This document shows positions 11,893 to 22,440 of a stretch of DNA of 64,000 nucleotides, piece by piece. The notes under the pieces are model-generated. The model was not told the DNA's origin. It did not search any database and worked only from the letters and a program-made list of their open reading frames with translations. Every line of letters starts with the position of its first letter. The stretch's first letter is position 1. The DNA comes from Aspidapion aeneum. Taxonomy: Eukaryota > Arthropoda > Insecta > Coleoptera > Brentidae. Both the position numbers and the translations under genes were made by a program. The stretch is from assembly GCA_963576565.1 (NCBI GenBank), contig OY755038.1:138518989-138582988 (forward strand), in the 5' to 3' direction.

Positions 11893-12305
11893 AATCCGTA
11901 AAAATGTCTAAAATAATATGGTCGAAAATTAAACGCACGATACGCAATGAAGAAGAGACGCAAAATTCATCGAAACGTAATTATGTTAAAACAGGTCACA
12001 CTGTAAAAAAAGTCGAATCGAAAACTCATCGATTATATAACTCAGGTGCAAAAAACTACCGATGTTACCAAATGTAGTGTTACATCATACTCGCCTAACT
12101 TAAGAGCCTGTCAAAAACCTAACCGGTCAGCCCCAGTTCCACGAATTTAACCAAGAAATTTTGCTAAATTTGACAACATCGCACCTTCATTTTCGAGTTT
12201 TTTACGGTTCGATCTTTTTGCATTTCGACAAAACTACGTTTCGATGATTTTGCGTCTTTTCTTCATTGCATATCGAGCCTTTAATTTTCGACAGTTTAAC
12301 GGATC
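11893..12305. repeat. foldback inverted repeat, arms about 110-140 bp
   Basis: The arm at 11893-12032 (CGAAAATTAAACGCACGATACG, CAATGAAGAAGAGACGC, TCATCGAAACG) is the reverse complement of the arm at about 12190-12305 (CGTTTCGATGATTTTGCGTC, TTCTTCATTGCATATCG, TTTAATTTTCG). The loop is about 160 bp. Non-coding; probably a non-autonomous foldback transposon or its relic. Confidence 0.7.
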
Positions 12306-12640
12306 GACAAAACTACTATTCGTTTAAATTATTTTCGACAACTTTACGGATCGACAACAATACATCTTCCTTGAGTTGCTTTCTGCTCTTTTATTTTTCT
12401 ACGGTTTGGCCTTTTTGCGATTTGACTTTTTTACGGTTCAATTATTTTTCGTTTTCGACTGAACTCTGTTTCGATGCTTTTACGTTTTAACTATATATCT
12501 TCAGTAATTTTACGGATCGTCAAATCTACGTTTCTTCTAAATTATTTTAGTCTATTTTACTTTCGATGGTTTGTTATTTTCGAGTTAATTACGGTCCAAA
12601 AATTTTTTTTCGACCATTTTACGTTTCGACAAAACTTTTT
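12296..12640. repeat. degenerate array of TTTACGGATCGACAAAACTACG motifs
   Basis: Starting at the right arm of the foldback, short words TTTACGG, TTTCGAC and ACTACGTTTCGATG recur at roughly 12297, 12345, 12400, 12430, 12483, 12510, 12585 and 12612. The unit is about 40-50 bp and poorly conserved. Several overlapping short frames here are by-products of the repeat. Confidence 0.5.
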
Positions 12641-12958
12641 TCCATGTTTCATCATCAGCACTTACACAAACTTTTAATGCAACGTGCAGTTGAAACGCAA
12701 ATAGAAGTTTTCGGGCCGTTTTTATCAAATGGTGAGTTGGAACGAAGCTAAAAATTATCAGCTAAATAATGGTCCGAAAAACCAAAATTATAAGGGCTTA
12801 TTAATAAGAGGCTTCACAGCGGCGCAAATCAGTAGTGTAAATCCTTTATAAAACTTTTTTTTACCTCGAAGCAATTAAGCACATATAAACTAGAGACCCT
12901 GTATGTATGACATATTCCAAAGAATTAGAGACGCGACAAACTTATCAAAATCAAATTT

Positions 12959-13180
12959 ATCATAACAAAAACATTTCATGTAAACAAGACAAGTACGCGA
13001 AAATGGTATTCCGAAAAAAGAATTGAGATAACAGTAAGTTTGGAAGTTTGACTTTCGTAGCTCATTCCGAAGTAAAGTTTACATATGTTAAATATGAGCT
13101 GAAATGTTTTAAGAAAAGATGGTATACCGCAGATTCGGCGAACTTGGCGGGGCACTGCCGTGCCCCCAGATTTTTTTCAA
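12959..13180 (-). repeat. second copy of the TTGTTATGAT foldback family, partial
   Basis: Begins ATCATAACAAAAACATTTCA and reads, in reverse complement, the same order of blocks as 4975-5475: the CGCGTACTTG block, CGTAGCTCATTCCGAAGTAA and GCGGGGCACTGCCGTGCCCC. One terminus only is recognisable. Confidence 0.6.
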
Positions 13181-13715
13181 AATAAATCGTGGTTCTACTA
13201 CGTTTTACCTCGCTTGTCAAACGATTTTTTGCATGAAAATGATTCTTTGGACTATTATTAGTCGATTTGGATAAACGGGAAATTAAAAAAAAAGTTTGTA
13301 ACCTGTAAAATTATAATTTTCTACCACTTGATGTAACACAAAATTGATATAAAATAAGAGAATATAATATTTTACATTCTGGACTGCTATTTTTATGAAA
13401 CTACCATAAGTAGAGATTAATCCTATTGGTGCTGAAACTGCGACGAAACTATATTTATTCATGAACGTAAATATATGAAAATTAAATAAAGAAAATTTTC
13501 AACTATTCTTATTCTAGTCATAAAAATAATAATTCAGCTTTTAGTTTTTAATTTAGGTAAATATTAGTTGCCATAGTAACTAAATAATCAAGTCAATCAA
13601 AACTATATGTTTTGCTGGTGTCTCGTCGAAAAAAAAATTGGCATTGTTGTGAGTCAAAAAATAGATTTTAAATTTATTCAATTTGGTGTGGAATGTTCTT
13701 ACCGAATACCACGCG
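13181..13715. other. no gene recognised
   Basis: AT-rich non-coding DNA. I see no open frame of interest, no repeat structure and no splice-bounded coding stretch. Confidence 0.4.
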
Positions 13716-13824
13716 AGGTTAAATTAAATCCGTAAATTTTTTCTCGCTAATGAATATTTTTATAAAATTATTATATTTAAAAATATTCATTAGCTCGAAA
13801 AAATTTCCGGAAATAATTTAACCT
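13716..13824. repeat. 109-bp hairpin, arms about 52 bp
   Basis: AGGTTAAATTAAATCCGTAA at 13716 through GCTAATGAATATTTTTATAA is answered by TTATATTTAAAAATATTCAT, TAGCTCGAAAAAATTTCCGG and AATAATTTAACCT ending at 13824. Pairing is nearly complete with a loop of a few bases, and flanks CCACGCG / CTAGTGG extend it. Short palindromic MITE, or a recent inverted duplication. Confidence 0.75.
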
Positions 13825-15189
13825 CTAGTGGTGTTACTAGTGAAAACAGTATAAAACGACCTAAACTTGTCATTAAAAACAGAAACGCATTTTTAAACAT
13901 CGAGGTAAAGTCGGCAAAGCACCACAGTTGATTGATGAATGCATACCTGTAAAGCGCATACGCTCTACATAAGTTTTTCACCACATAAAATAATTTTGGG
14001 ACAGAAACTTTTCTGAAATGTAACTAATAGTTTCACAGCACCCATTATTACCTTAGGTAATCTGTGGTTTTAAACTGAATTAAGAATACACGTGCGTTTT
14101 GTTACCAGTTTTACGGGGTGATTAAACAAAAGGACTAGCCTTATTGGAAATACTATAAATAGTGTGCGGCCATAGTTTACATATTACTAATGATCCCACC
14201 AACACTGCCTAACCTGTTAACAGACCCAAAATTGTTTCAGTCAAAAAGTAAGGTTAGGGTGTCAAAATGTTTTCAATCTCATCAATTCTGAACACTTTAA
14301 GCTGGACTAATTAAATTAACTTTGCGCGCACATCGGCCTTCACGTACTTATTCTTTTGCTGTCAAAAAAAATTACATATTTTACCCCTAGGGGCCGGAAG
14401 TTTGCAAAGTGTGTTTTTAGATTATGCCTTATATCTTCTAAACTATTGCACCTACACAACTATGTGTTACCAAATTGGAAGCTCATACAAATGCTCCCAG
14501 GTCCGCTATACAAAAAAAAATTGAAGCAGTTAAACAGGCCCCCTAGGTAGGGGCAAATTTTTTTGTCATTTACAATAAGAAAAGCTTAATTGACTTATAC
14601 TCTGCCCTATGTAAGCAAATTTGCAAAATATCTTCATTATTTTTAACTCTACGAAAAAATATATATTTACAATTGAAGAAAGACCTATCAGAAAAGCTTA
14701 TGAACTATTTGAGCTAGAATTACGCTATTAAAGATATTTGACAAATATGTTTTATAAAATGTATTTTACAAAATGTTTGACAGTCTTCTAGCCCATTTTT
14801 TTAAAAAACATATATTTCCTTTTATAAACTTTAAACTAGAACACTAATAAAATTGTTATTAAAAAAATTCGAAGTGTAATAACAAGCCCTAAACAGAACT
14901 ATGAGCAAGTAATTCTGTGTGAGTTCAATAAAAACTTACCTGTTTGCATCCAGAGGGCAAAGTCCTGTTGTTCCATGTGCTGGAGGGCGTGTTGCGAGTG
15001 AAAAGGCCTTATGATAGGAGTGACCATACTGTAAGATACCTACACCACTGTGGTCTAGATATAAGAGAGATCTACACTGCATTGTATACCCAAGCAATAC
15101 CAATAAAGGGTAAGAAAATGGGTATTCCGTATTTCAGCTAGTTAAACTGGTATTTAAAACCCATTTTTAAAAAACTTCTTTCATATAAA
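13825..15189. other. no gene recognised
   Basis: AT-rich non-coding DNA. A weak inverted pair (GTCAAAAAAAATTACATATT with CCCCTAGGGGCC at 14360-14395, against CCCCCTAGG with GGGGCAAATTTTTTTGTCAT at 14541-14570) may mark another old foldback. Short frames at 14356 and 14944 show no family resemblance. Confidence 0.4.
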
Positions 15190-15352
15190 TTAATTCGTAT
15201 TCGTTCGATCGCAGTTCGGTACGGTTGTATTGCATCATACCTGCGTAATAGTGCTAACGAGGTCAAGTCGAGGTTTGTTTTGTTTATAATAAACCGCGCG
15301 CGCGAATCTGTGTTAAATATCTATAAACAATGTTTATTATAAATAATATATC

Positions 15353-16717
15353 ATGTTTAAAAGCAAAAAAAGCGTACCATCACCTGTGAAGCTTGTTTTA
15401 AAAATTAGCGAAAAGCCCAAACAAAATCAAGAAAAAATGGATAATGCCGATGTATTTCAGGATAGCCATGCTAGAACACAAAATGAAGAAGTTTTGTATA
15501 GCGAATGGAAAAAATCCCAAAACGAAAAAAATTCACTTAGTGTACAAGTGGATTATCTCCGAAGTCAACTGGAAAGTATGCAAAAAAAATTTGCAGATTT
15601 AGAGACAAAAGTCACTAAAAAAGAAGAGTCTGACATGAACTACATTACTGATGAGGACGATCTAGCAAGAAAAACTGAGTGGATCAGACAAAAAGGAAAA
15701 GGTTGGAAAAAACGTCGAATGGCTACTTCACTCTCACCACCACAAAAAAGCTCGGGCACTGGAGAGCCCTCCAATAAAACACAAAATGAAGAACCCCCTA
15801 CTATGGTTAAAAAAGCTCCATTACCTCCACCGATTATGGTAAATGGCGTAAATAATTTTAATGATATTTATGAAAAGTTAAATATCATACAAGGAGTTAA
15901 AATAAAAGTTTTAAATAACGAAAATATTAAAATAAATGTACAAGACGCAAACAGCTATCGGCTGGTTACTAAAATGCTTAATGAAATAAATTATCACTGG
16001 CACTCATACGAAAACAAACAAATAAGGCCAATTAGAGTAATAGCGAATAGGCTACACTTCTCATGTGACCCTCAAAAAATTGTAGCTGATCTACAAAAAA
16101 AAGGTTTTAAGGCACTGGAAGCCAGCAACAAACTGAAATGGAGAACAAGACAACCTCTTAACATGTTTATGCTCACATTTAGCCACGATGAAGATATCAA
16201 CAAAATTTTTGAAATTTCCAGTATCCTTGGGATTGAAGTGGAAATAAAAGCACTAAAAACCTCAAAATTAGTCCCTCAATGCAATAGATGTCAATCTTAT
16301 GGACACACGCAAAAATATTGCGCTAAAGAACCACGTTGCGTAAAATGCACGGGGAAACATCTTACTGTAGAATGCCCCAAACCAAAAGAATCTGAGCCAA
16401 AATGCATCCACTGTGGAGGCAAGCATCCTGGTAACTACAGAGGATGCCTTGTTGCTAAAGAAATACAAAAATTGAAAAATAAACCTAAGAAACCGAATCT
16501 CACACCAAACGGGATTACAAATAGACAAACCCAACAGACAAGAAACACAGTCACACAAGCAACAGCTACTATACCTGGTATTAATATCAGTAGTCAAAAT
16601 ACTATGGAACAAACACTTCAATTAATTTTGGAGAAATTGAACAAACTTGATGAGCGATTAACTAAACTAGAAAGTAGCAATAACGGAGCTACCAATATAC
16701 CTCAAAATGGTCAGTAA
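15353..16717 (+). CDS. Jockey-type ORF1 (Gag-like nucleic-acid-binding) protein
   Basis: A full-length open frame of 454 residues. ORF1 proteins of this type coat element RNA and act as nucleic-acid chaperones. The N-terminal 45-85 region is heptad-rich (NEKNSLSVQVDYLRSQLESM), a likely coiled coil. A lysine-rich, low-complexity segment follows (100-160), then a PRE_C2HC domain at about 205-300. Three zinc knuckles lie at about 309-360: CNRCQSYGHTQKYC, CVKCTGKHLTVEC and CIHCGGKHPGNYRGC. A C-terminal helical stretch LILEKLNKLDERLTKLESS ends the protein. The start at 15353 is the first ATG after the leader. The stop overlaps the ORF2 start by 11 bases (16707-16717), a layout known in jockey-like elements. 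No disabling mutation is visible in this frame. Confidence 0.9.
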   Translation: MFKSKKSVPSPVKLVLKISEKPKQNQEKMDNADVFQDSHARTQNEEVLYSEWKKSQNEKNSLSVQVDYLRSQLESMQKKFADLETKVTKKEESDMNYITDEDDLARKTEWIRQKGKGWKKRRMATSLSPPQKSSGTGEPSNKTQNEEPPTMVKKAPLPPPIMVNGVNNFNDIYEKLNIIQGVKIKVLNNENIKINVQDANSYRLVTKMLNEINYHWHSYENKQIRPIRVIANRLHFSCDPQKIVADLQKKGFKALEASNKLKWRTRQPLNMFMLTFSHDEDINKIFEISSILGIEVEIKALKTSKLVPQCNRCQSYGHTQKYCAKEPRCVKCTGKHLTVECPKPKESEPKCIHCGGKHPGNYRGCLVAKEIQKLKNKPKKPNLTPNGITNRQTQQTRNTVTQATATIPGINISSQNTMEQTLQLILEKLNKLDERLTKLESSNNGATNIPQNGQ

Positions 16718-17114
16718 TCTTAGAATTCTAGCTTGGAATGCCAATGGTCTCTTGCAACATCAGCAAGACTTGCAAGTTATTCTAGACATAGAAAAAATTG
16801 ACGTCTGTCTTGTGTCAGAAACGCATTTCACTAACCAGTCTCACATTAAATTTAAGGGTTATAAAGTGTATCATACAACTCACCCTAGCAATACTGCACA
16901 TGGGGGAAGTGCTGTAATTATTAAAGAAAATATATCACACTATGAGGAGATGGGATATAAAACCATAGAGATTCAAGCTACTTTAGTAAGTGTAAAAACC
17001 AAAACATATACACTAGTCATAAGTGCTGTCTATATACCACCAAGGCACTTACTAAAGAAAAATCAATATCTTAATTTTCTCAGAAAATTAGGAAACCGTT
17101 TTATAACGTTGTAA
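16707..17114 (+). pseudogene. Jockey-type ORF2, N-terminal endonuclease fragment
   Basis: 135 residues from the overlapping ATG. It begins LRILAWNANGLLQHQQDL, the N-terminus of an APE-type endonuclease with the conserved WNANG, then LVSETHF (metal-binding glutamate), HGGSAVIIK and ISAVYIPPRH. It ends at GNRFITL followed by a stop, just where the family has the G-D-Y/F-N catalytic motif. The remaining endonuclease, reverse transcriptase and tail are absent, so it is non-functional. Confidence 0.88.
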
Positions 17115-17477
17115 TGCGAATATCGTCACTTTTACGATGGAGAAGTTCCACTTTCCGCTTGGCCATCTGGCCAATCCATTGAGGTGCATATGAAAAATGG
17201 GCAATTCCAATTTTAATGAAATAATATTTAAACTCCCAATACTGAACATCGACTACTTCTATATCTCGCTGAACAGTTTAAAGAAGTGTTTTTTTTGCTA
17301 TTTTCTGTTTATTCTTTTAGTTGTTTATTTACTTTTTTTTGGTACTGCATTATTGTTAGTAAATACCGAAAGGATAAATTGTTTTTTCTTTTTTTTTGGA
17401 GTCACTTTGCAATCATCGTTTTATAAAATTTAGATTTACTAGTTTATAGCTTTAGTAGTAGATATAGTTTTGTAGTA

Positions 17478-18482
17478 CAGTGCAGACTCGATAATCCGAA
17501 CATTCGATAATCCGAATTCTTCAGTAGTAGTCCGAACCTGTACTTTTAGGCCTATTTCCTATAGAAATTATGACTAGATTTTCAGGGATTCCCCCAATTA
17601 CCCTTTTGTTTATATCTGAGATTCACATTAAACAGGTGTGCAGCATTTTCTTTCACTGCTTTTGTACACTATTGAGTAGTGATATTTACATGCTTTGCTT
17701 GTTACATGGGATGTTTGTAATGCCATTTTAGGTGCTATAAGTGGGTTTTTATTTTAATATTTACTTAAATAAAAATGCCCCCTAAAAGAAAACACAACAC
17801 ATTATTGAAAGACTTAACAAGGGAGAAAGTGGAAAAGTGTTGGCCGCTGAGTATGGGGTTGGAAGATCTACAATCTGTGACATAAAAAAGAAAAAGCCTA
17901 AAATCGACAGGTAGGATTAATTTTAAATCAATTTTAGTGGTTTTCTTTGTACAATTGTGTATTTTTTTAAATTTATTGGTCAATGTGATTCTGGCCCAAG
18001 GCGCAGAAAAACTTTACGAAAAGCTGAATATCGTGAAATGGAAACTCGTTTGTATGCATGGTTTTGTAGACAAAGAGCGAGGCATGTCTCAATTTCCTAT
18101 GAAATTTTATCTGCTAAAGCAAGACAGTTTGTTACCGAAACATATGGAAATGATAATTTTACAGCTAGCAGGGGATGGATTTGTAACTTTCGAAAAAGGC
18201 ATAGTCTTCGTGCTTTAAAAGTGAGCGGCGAAAAACTATCCAATGATCAAAGTGTCGTCAATCCTTTCTTGACTACATTTAAAGAGAAGGTAAGGTAATT
18301 AAATCTTGTGGCTACTCAAATATACAACGCAGACGAATCGGCTCTCTACTGGAAAATGTTGCCGGAAAAAACGCGTTTCATAATAAAAATTTTAATAAAA
18401 TAGAACTGCTTCGGTAATCCGAATTATTTGCTAATCCGATTGACCTTGCTTTTTATTAGTTGGGATTATCGAGTCTGCACTG
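17478..18482 (+). mobile_element. pogo/Tigger-type DNA transposon, internally deleted
   Basis: Terminal inverted repeats CAGTGCAGACTCGATAATCC at 17478 and its complement GGATTATCGAGTCTGCACTG minus one substitution ending at 18482. It is flanked by TA at 17476-17477 and 18483-18484, as expected of this superfamily. Repeated CGATAATCCGAA words sit next to both ends (17498, 18410-18440). It lies inside the Jockey 3' UTR, so it inserted after that element. Confidence 0.93.
17775..18395 (+). pseudogene. pogo/Tigger transposase remnant (CENP-B-like)
   Basis: From ATG 17775 (MPPKRK) a frame shift leads into the first helix-turn-helix, ERLNKGESGKVLAAEYGVGR followed by STICDIKKKK, ending at a stop near 17914. 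The second DNA-binding domain is open at about 17990-18298: RKAEYREMETRLYAWFCRQR and then ASRGWICNFRKRH. Around 18320-18380 the start of the DDE catalytic domain appears (IYNADESALYWKMLPEKT, containing the first aspartate) and then stops. The second D and last D/E are deleted. A Tigger transposase is normally around 450-550 residues, so over half is missing. Confidence 0.88.
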
Positions 18483-18561
18483 TATAGTATTTTTATATTC
18501 TATACTGTAATTGGGCTTTTGCCTGTTGTATAGAATTAAATAAATAAAATAAAAATAAAAG

Positions 18562-18938
18562 AAACCTTGCCCACTTCCAGAAAAGCTAGAGAGCTGAGCT
18601 TTGGCAGACTGATAGGGACTATGAAAAACTATAGGAAACAAATAAAAAAACTAAAATTTTTGTTTACTTCCCTCTTCTATATATGTTAAGTTAAGTTATG
18701 TAAAACTATTATTGCCCGATTTCAGTCATTATACTGGTATTTGGCAAACTAACAGAAATTATAGACAAGTTCTTAAAAAGAAACTCCAAATCTCCCTCCC
18801 CCCCCCCCCCCCCCGCTCAAGCACAAATTGTTAGAAATAGAAATGTATTCATTTCAAAAGGAAAACTAGAAAAGTTAAGGCATCGCAAAAGTTTTAAGCC
18901 TATTCCGCTTATTTTAATTCCGTTACAAAAGGAGTAAA
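18562..18938. other. no gene; includes a 17-C homopolymer
   Basis: Non-coding flank between the Jockey tail and the next foldback. Positions 18798-18814 are an uninterrupted run of 17 C, preceded by TCTCCCT. Its length could be affected by sequencing error. Confidence 0.6.
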
Positions 18939-19230
18939 ATCATAACAAAAACATTTTATATAAAAAAGCCAAGTACGCAAAAGTGGTATTTCGTAAAAAT
19001 AATTAAGATAGGTATAGTCAAGTTCTCCGATATAAATTTCAAAATTAAAGGTTTTTACTAGTTTGGAAAAGTTTTCTTAAACTTTGCTATTACGGCTTCA
19101 AATTGACTCTTAGGCACAATGCTCAATTGACAATAAACAAGAACTGGGCTATACTTTTATCTCGATTATTTTTACGGAATACCATTTTTGCGCACTTGGC
19201 TTTTTTTACATGAAATATTTTTGTTATGAT
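18939..19230. mobile_element. MITE-like foldback, 292 bp (TTGTTATGAT family)
   Basis: Starts ATCATAACAAAAACATTTTA and ends TGAAATATTTTTGTTATGAT. The arms extend inward about 90 bp through AAGCCAAGTACGCAAAA on the left and TTTTTGCGCACTTGGCTTTT on the right. The middle repeats the TTTGCTATTACGGCTTCAAA block of the 4940-5475 copy. This is the most complete copy of the family here. Non-coding. Confidence 0.75.
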
Positions 19231-19410
19231 ATAATTTAGTACTAAAGTATAAGTATATAGATACTTAGGTCCTTTTTTGTTCGATGATTTTTAAAAAGAG
19301 AGCTAAAACCACTCAAGAGTAGATTCATACAAATGTTTACAAATAGAAACTTAGGTATATTCGTTTGATGTTTTGTTAACATAATTCAAAAATAGTCAAA
19401 ATATAGATAT

Positions 19411-20122
19411 TGTCACGAATAGGGGGGCCTGGGGCTGATTACAGGTATTGCCCGGTCGTTAATTACCAGCCACTACCTTACAACCCCAATACTATTCGTT
19501 ATTAACAATTATTTAAATGATACCGCGCCGGTCGAATTGATCTAACGGAGTTATTTCGATTCGAGCCGACGGAGATCTTTGTTTAAAAACTAAGGGATGC
19601 AGATTAATTAACACCTGTATGGGGTTAAAAGATGTATTATAAATACTAAGAACCGGTAACTGATACAACAAAGGTTGGTGAGTTGGCTATGGGGGCGACA
19701 CCCTGACTTACCTGAAAACAACAGGATTTGCTGCCGGCTGGTTATCTAGGAACCCCAGTTCACGCCCAAATTATCGTCAGTCGATTACGTCACTCGATGT
19801 GGCCGCCCGCACTCACCCGGTCTTAACGTTCGTTATAGGGAAAAAAAGCCAAAACTTTAGTTCGGCGGAGAGGCGACGCCTCGCCCCGCTGTATTTAGTT
19901 CTCGCGAGTCTCTGTCAGAAAAAAGTCCGGAAATATGCATTGCCCGCCTATTTATAAACTATTTCTGCCAAATTGCAATAATAGTTATTGACGTCAATCG
20001 ATTTATATCGACTTATAGGTTGTCCCAAAAAGTTAATAAATATAATAATAATAATTATTAAGTTCCTTTTTAATTATTTGGGAAATATTGGTTTGACTTT
20101 ATGTTAAGCGCTCTTCGTGACA
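19411..20122 (-). repeat. LTR (3' LTR in element sense), 712 bp
   Basis: Matches 30686-31389 along its whole length with, by eye, about 20 substitutions and one 8-bp indel (CAGCCACTACC against TCTACC near 19470), roughly 3% divergence. Contains a near-palindrome GAGGCGACGCCTCG at 19870-19883 and ends ATAATAATAATTATTAAG then TTCGTGACA. Confidence 0.92.
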
Positions 20123-20134
20123 TCCCCCCTTTAC
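20123..20134 (-). promoter_or_regulatory. polypurine tract of the 12-kb LTR element
   Basis: Minus strand reads AAGTAAAGGGGGGA directly before the LTR start TGTCACGAAGAG. A G-rich purine run abutting the 3' LTR is the usual plus-strand primer site and fixes the element's orientation. Confidence 0.6.
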
Positions 20135-20503
20135 TTAAAAATCGCCCCCGATTTTGCCTCCATCGTTGGCCGTGGGTGTTGCCTCCTTTTAGCCAACAAT
20201 ACTTAACTACGAGAAAAAAAAATTTTGGTCACCTTAGTCTACCACTGAAAAATTTGAACTATTATTACCTTAAAACTGTTTGGTTTTCACTTTCTCCAAC
20301 GAGGATACGAGTGATCCCCGTCTGGAACACGTCCTGATAGTCAGGAACAAATGTTCCATGCCAATCCACGACCGGGTATTTTCCCTCGGAGTAGTTGTTT
20401 CTGGTGGTTTCACACAACTTATTATTACCTTACTTTTTTCATTTCATTTTTGACGCTTCTCGTATCTCAGTTAGATATTCGGGCTCTTCTTACTATTTGC
20501 ATC

Positions 20504-20905
20504 TCATTCTGTCCCGTACTTGTCTTCTATAACTTTGTTTTTCTTCCACTCAGATTCGTTGAGTGAAGAAAAAAAATATTCTATCCATTTCTCATTCCTC
20601 TTACTGTCTTAGTTTGGGATTTCTTATGGATGATATTCGTGCGATTGTTGTGCTTTGTAGCACCTTTCGTGAAAACTCTGTCCATATCTATTCTGTCCCG
20701 TACTTGCCTTCTATAACTTTGTTTTCTTCCACTCAGATTCGTTGAGTGAAGAAAAAAAATATTCTATCCATTTCTCATCCCTCTTACTGTCTTAGTTTGG
20801 AACTTCTTATGGATGATATTCGCATGATTGTTGTGCTTTGTAGCATCTTTCATGTAATCTCTGTCCATGTCTATTCTGTCCCGTACTTGTCTTCCGTTGA
20901 GCCCC
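20504..20905. repeat. tandem repeat, 183-184 bp, about 2.2 copies
   Basis: GTCCCGTACTTG occurs at 20511, 20695 and 20878; ATTCGTTGAGTGAAGAAAAA and the following TTCTATCCATTTCTCAT recur with the same offset. Lies inside the 12-kb LTR element. Near-identical short frames at 20563 and 20746 are repeats of one another, not genes. Confidence 0.88.
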
Positions 20906-21849
20906 TTGTATCCGTTTTGGTAGTTGACTATCTACTCTATATTATATTTGTTAATTTGCTTTTACGATTCTGGTCACCCTAATCTATGTGTGGTGTTATT
21001 TGTCCCTTCCATACCAAGGTTTACTAAGTTAAGGGCTCTGACTCCCCTCAAGGGTTTGCCTGCTGTTTTCGTTACCCTTTATTCGGGATTTTGCTCTATT
21101 CTTGCAACTCGTTTTCGATGGTCATGGTAGGCTTTCTACCATTGTTCCGTCGATTTTTCCTTTTAAGTCTTTCTTCGCTCTGTGACTATTCCTCTCATCT
21201 TTATTAATCTTATTTGCCGTAGTCTTGATGGCTATCATCATTGCTGGTTTTTGTTTCCATGTTCATTCTAATCGATCTGCTATCTTACTACTGCTGTCTT
21301 AACTTCTTAATTTTCGTATCTTTTAATTGTCTTGACCCTCGGGTTTTCGACTTTCTTATGTGAGTAGACAAAAATAATGCGCGAGTTTCGGCTCTCGTGC
21401 CACTCGCGTTTTCTGTTATATTCTATTCCATTTTTGACAGGTTGGGTTTGATTTCCCTTCCTGTCCTTTATTTATGTCATTTGATCTTGTTCAGCGCTGT
21501 CGCCCGTGAGCCTGTTTTGCCTAGTTTATTCGACGCATTTCCCCGTCGTGGGATATTTTGTTTTCTTCCCTTCCTTTCTGTGTACTTATTGGCTGTACAC
21601 GAAAGAAAGTCTTCTGCCACCTTACGCTTGGCCACGCTCCACTTCTGTACTGTCTTCCAAATACCTAACTTCATACATTTAGGGTCCCCCCTTTATTCGA
21701 TCTTAAAAAACCAATAACAACTTATTTTGTATCTAATCCTAAGAACAACATGTGGGAGGTTCTACCCTTGTATGTTTGGCCTACTGTTTTACCCCCGTAT
21801 CAGGCAAGAAATAAAAGTTAAGGAAAGCATCTTTTTTTCTCGTTTTCAT

Positions 21850-22440
21850 TTTGCCCCCATTTTTTTGCCTAAAATTGCCCTAGTGTTTTTTTTGCCTATA
21901 TTATTACCGTAGCCTACCTCGTCTTCAGTTACGACCTTCGATCGAGCTGCGGCTGTTTAGGTTGACCATTTTGTTTTGTTGGTCATCCTTTTTTCTTCTA
22001 TTCTAATTATATTTAGAACCTTAAATTTTATTTTCTTTAGTTTTATTTTTATTCTTATCGTTAGGATAGGTTTTTCTTAAATTTTATTTTTATTCCTATT
22101 TAAACAAAAATTTTTATTTATTTATTTACATTTTTATTAGCATTATTTAAGTTCTACTATATGTTCCATTTACCCCCTATTATTTTGCCTAAAATTGCCC
22201 TAGTGTTTTTTTTTTGCCTATATTATTTTCTTTTTCGTAGCCTACCTCGTCTTCAGTTTACGACCTTCAATCGAGCTGCGGCTGTTTAGGTTGACCATTG
22301 TGTTTTGTTGGTCACTTTTTTTTCTTCTATTCTAATTATATTTAGAACCTTAAATTTTTATTTTCTTTAGTTTTATTTTTATTCTTATCGTTAGGTTAGG
22401 TTTTTCTTAAATTTTATTTTTATTCCTTACACAAAATTTT
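21850..22440. repeat. tandem duplication, 320-bp period
   Basis: TTTTGCCTAAAATTGCCCTA at about 21865 and 22185, then GTAGCCTACCTCGTCTTCAG, GAGCTGCGGCTGTTTAGGTT and TTATCGTTAGG in both units. Identity is high with small indels in the T runs. Inside the 12-kb LTR element. Confidence 0.88.

Larger units (their letters stand above)
15190..18561 (+). mobile_element. Jockey-like non-LTR retrotransposon, ORF2 mostly lost
   Basis: Order: 5' UTR (from roughly 15190), ORF1 with PRE_C2HC and CCHC knuckles, overlapping ORF2 that stops inside the endonuclease domain, a T-rich 3' UTR and an A-rich tail (AAATAAATAAAATAAAAATA, about 18538-18561). A pogo/Tigger-type transposon sits in the 3' UTR at 17478-18482. 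The missing 2.5 kb or so of ORF2 (rest of endonuclease, reverse transcriptase) points to an internal deletion near 17095-17210. The 5' boundary is an estimate. Confidence 0.8.

Noticed and set aside
14944..15141. 65-codon frame upstream of the Jockey element
   Set aside because: No recognisable motif, no splice context, short; treated as chance.
16268..16621. 117-codon cysteine/phenylalanine-rich minus-strand frame
   Set aside because: Antisense of the zinc-knuckle part of Jockey ORF1.
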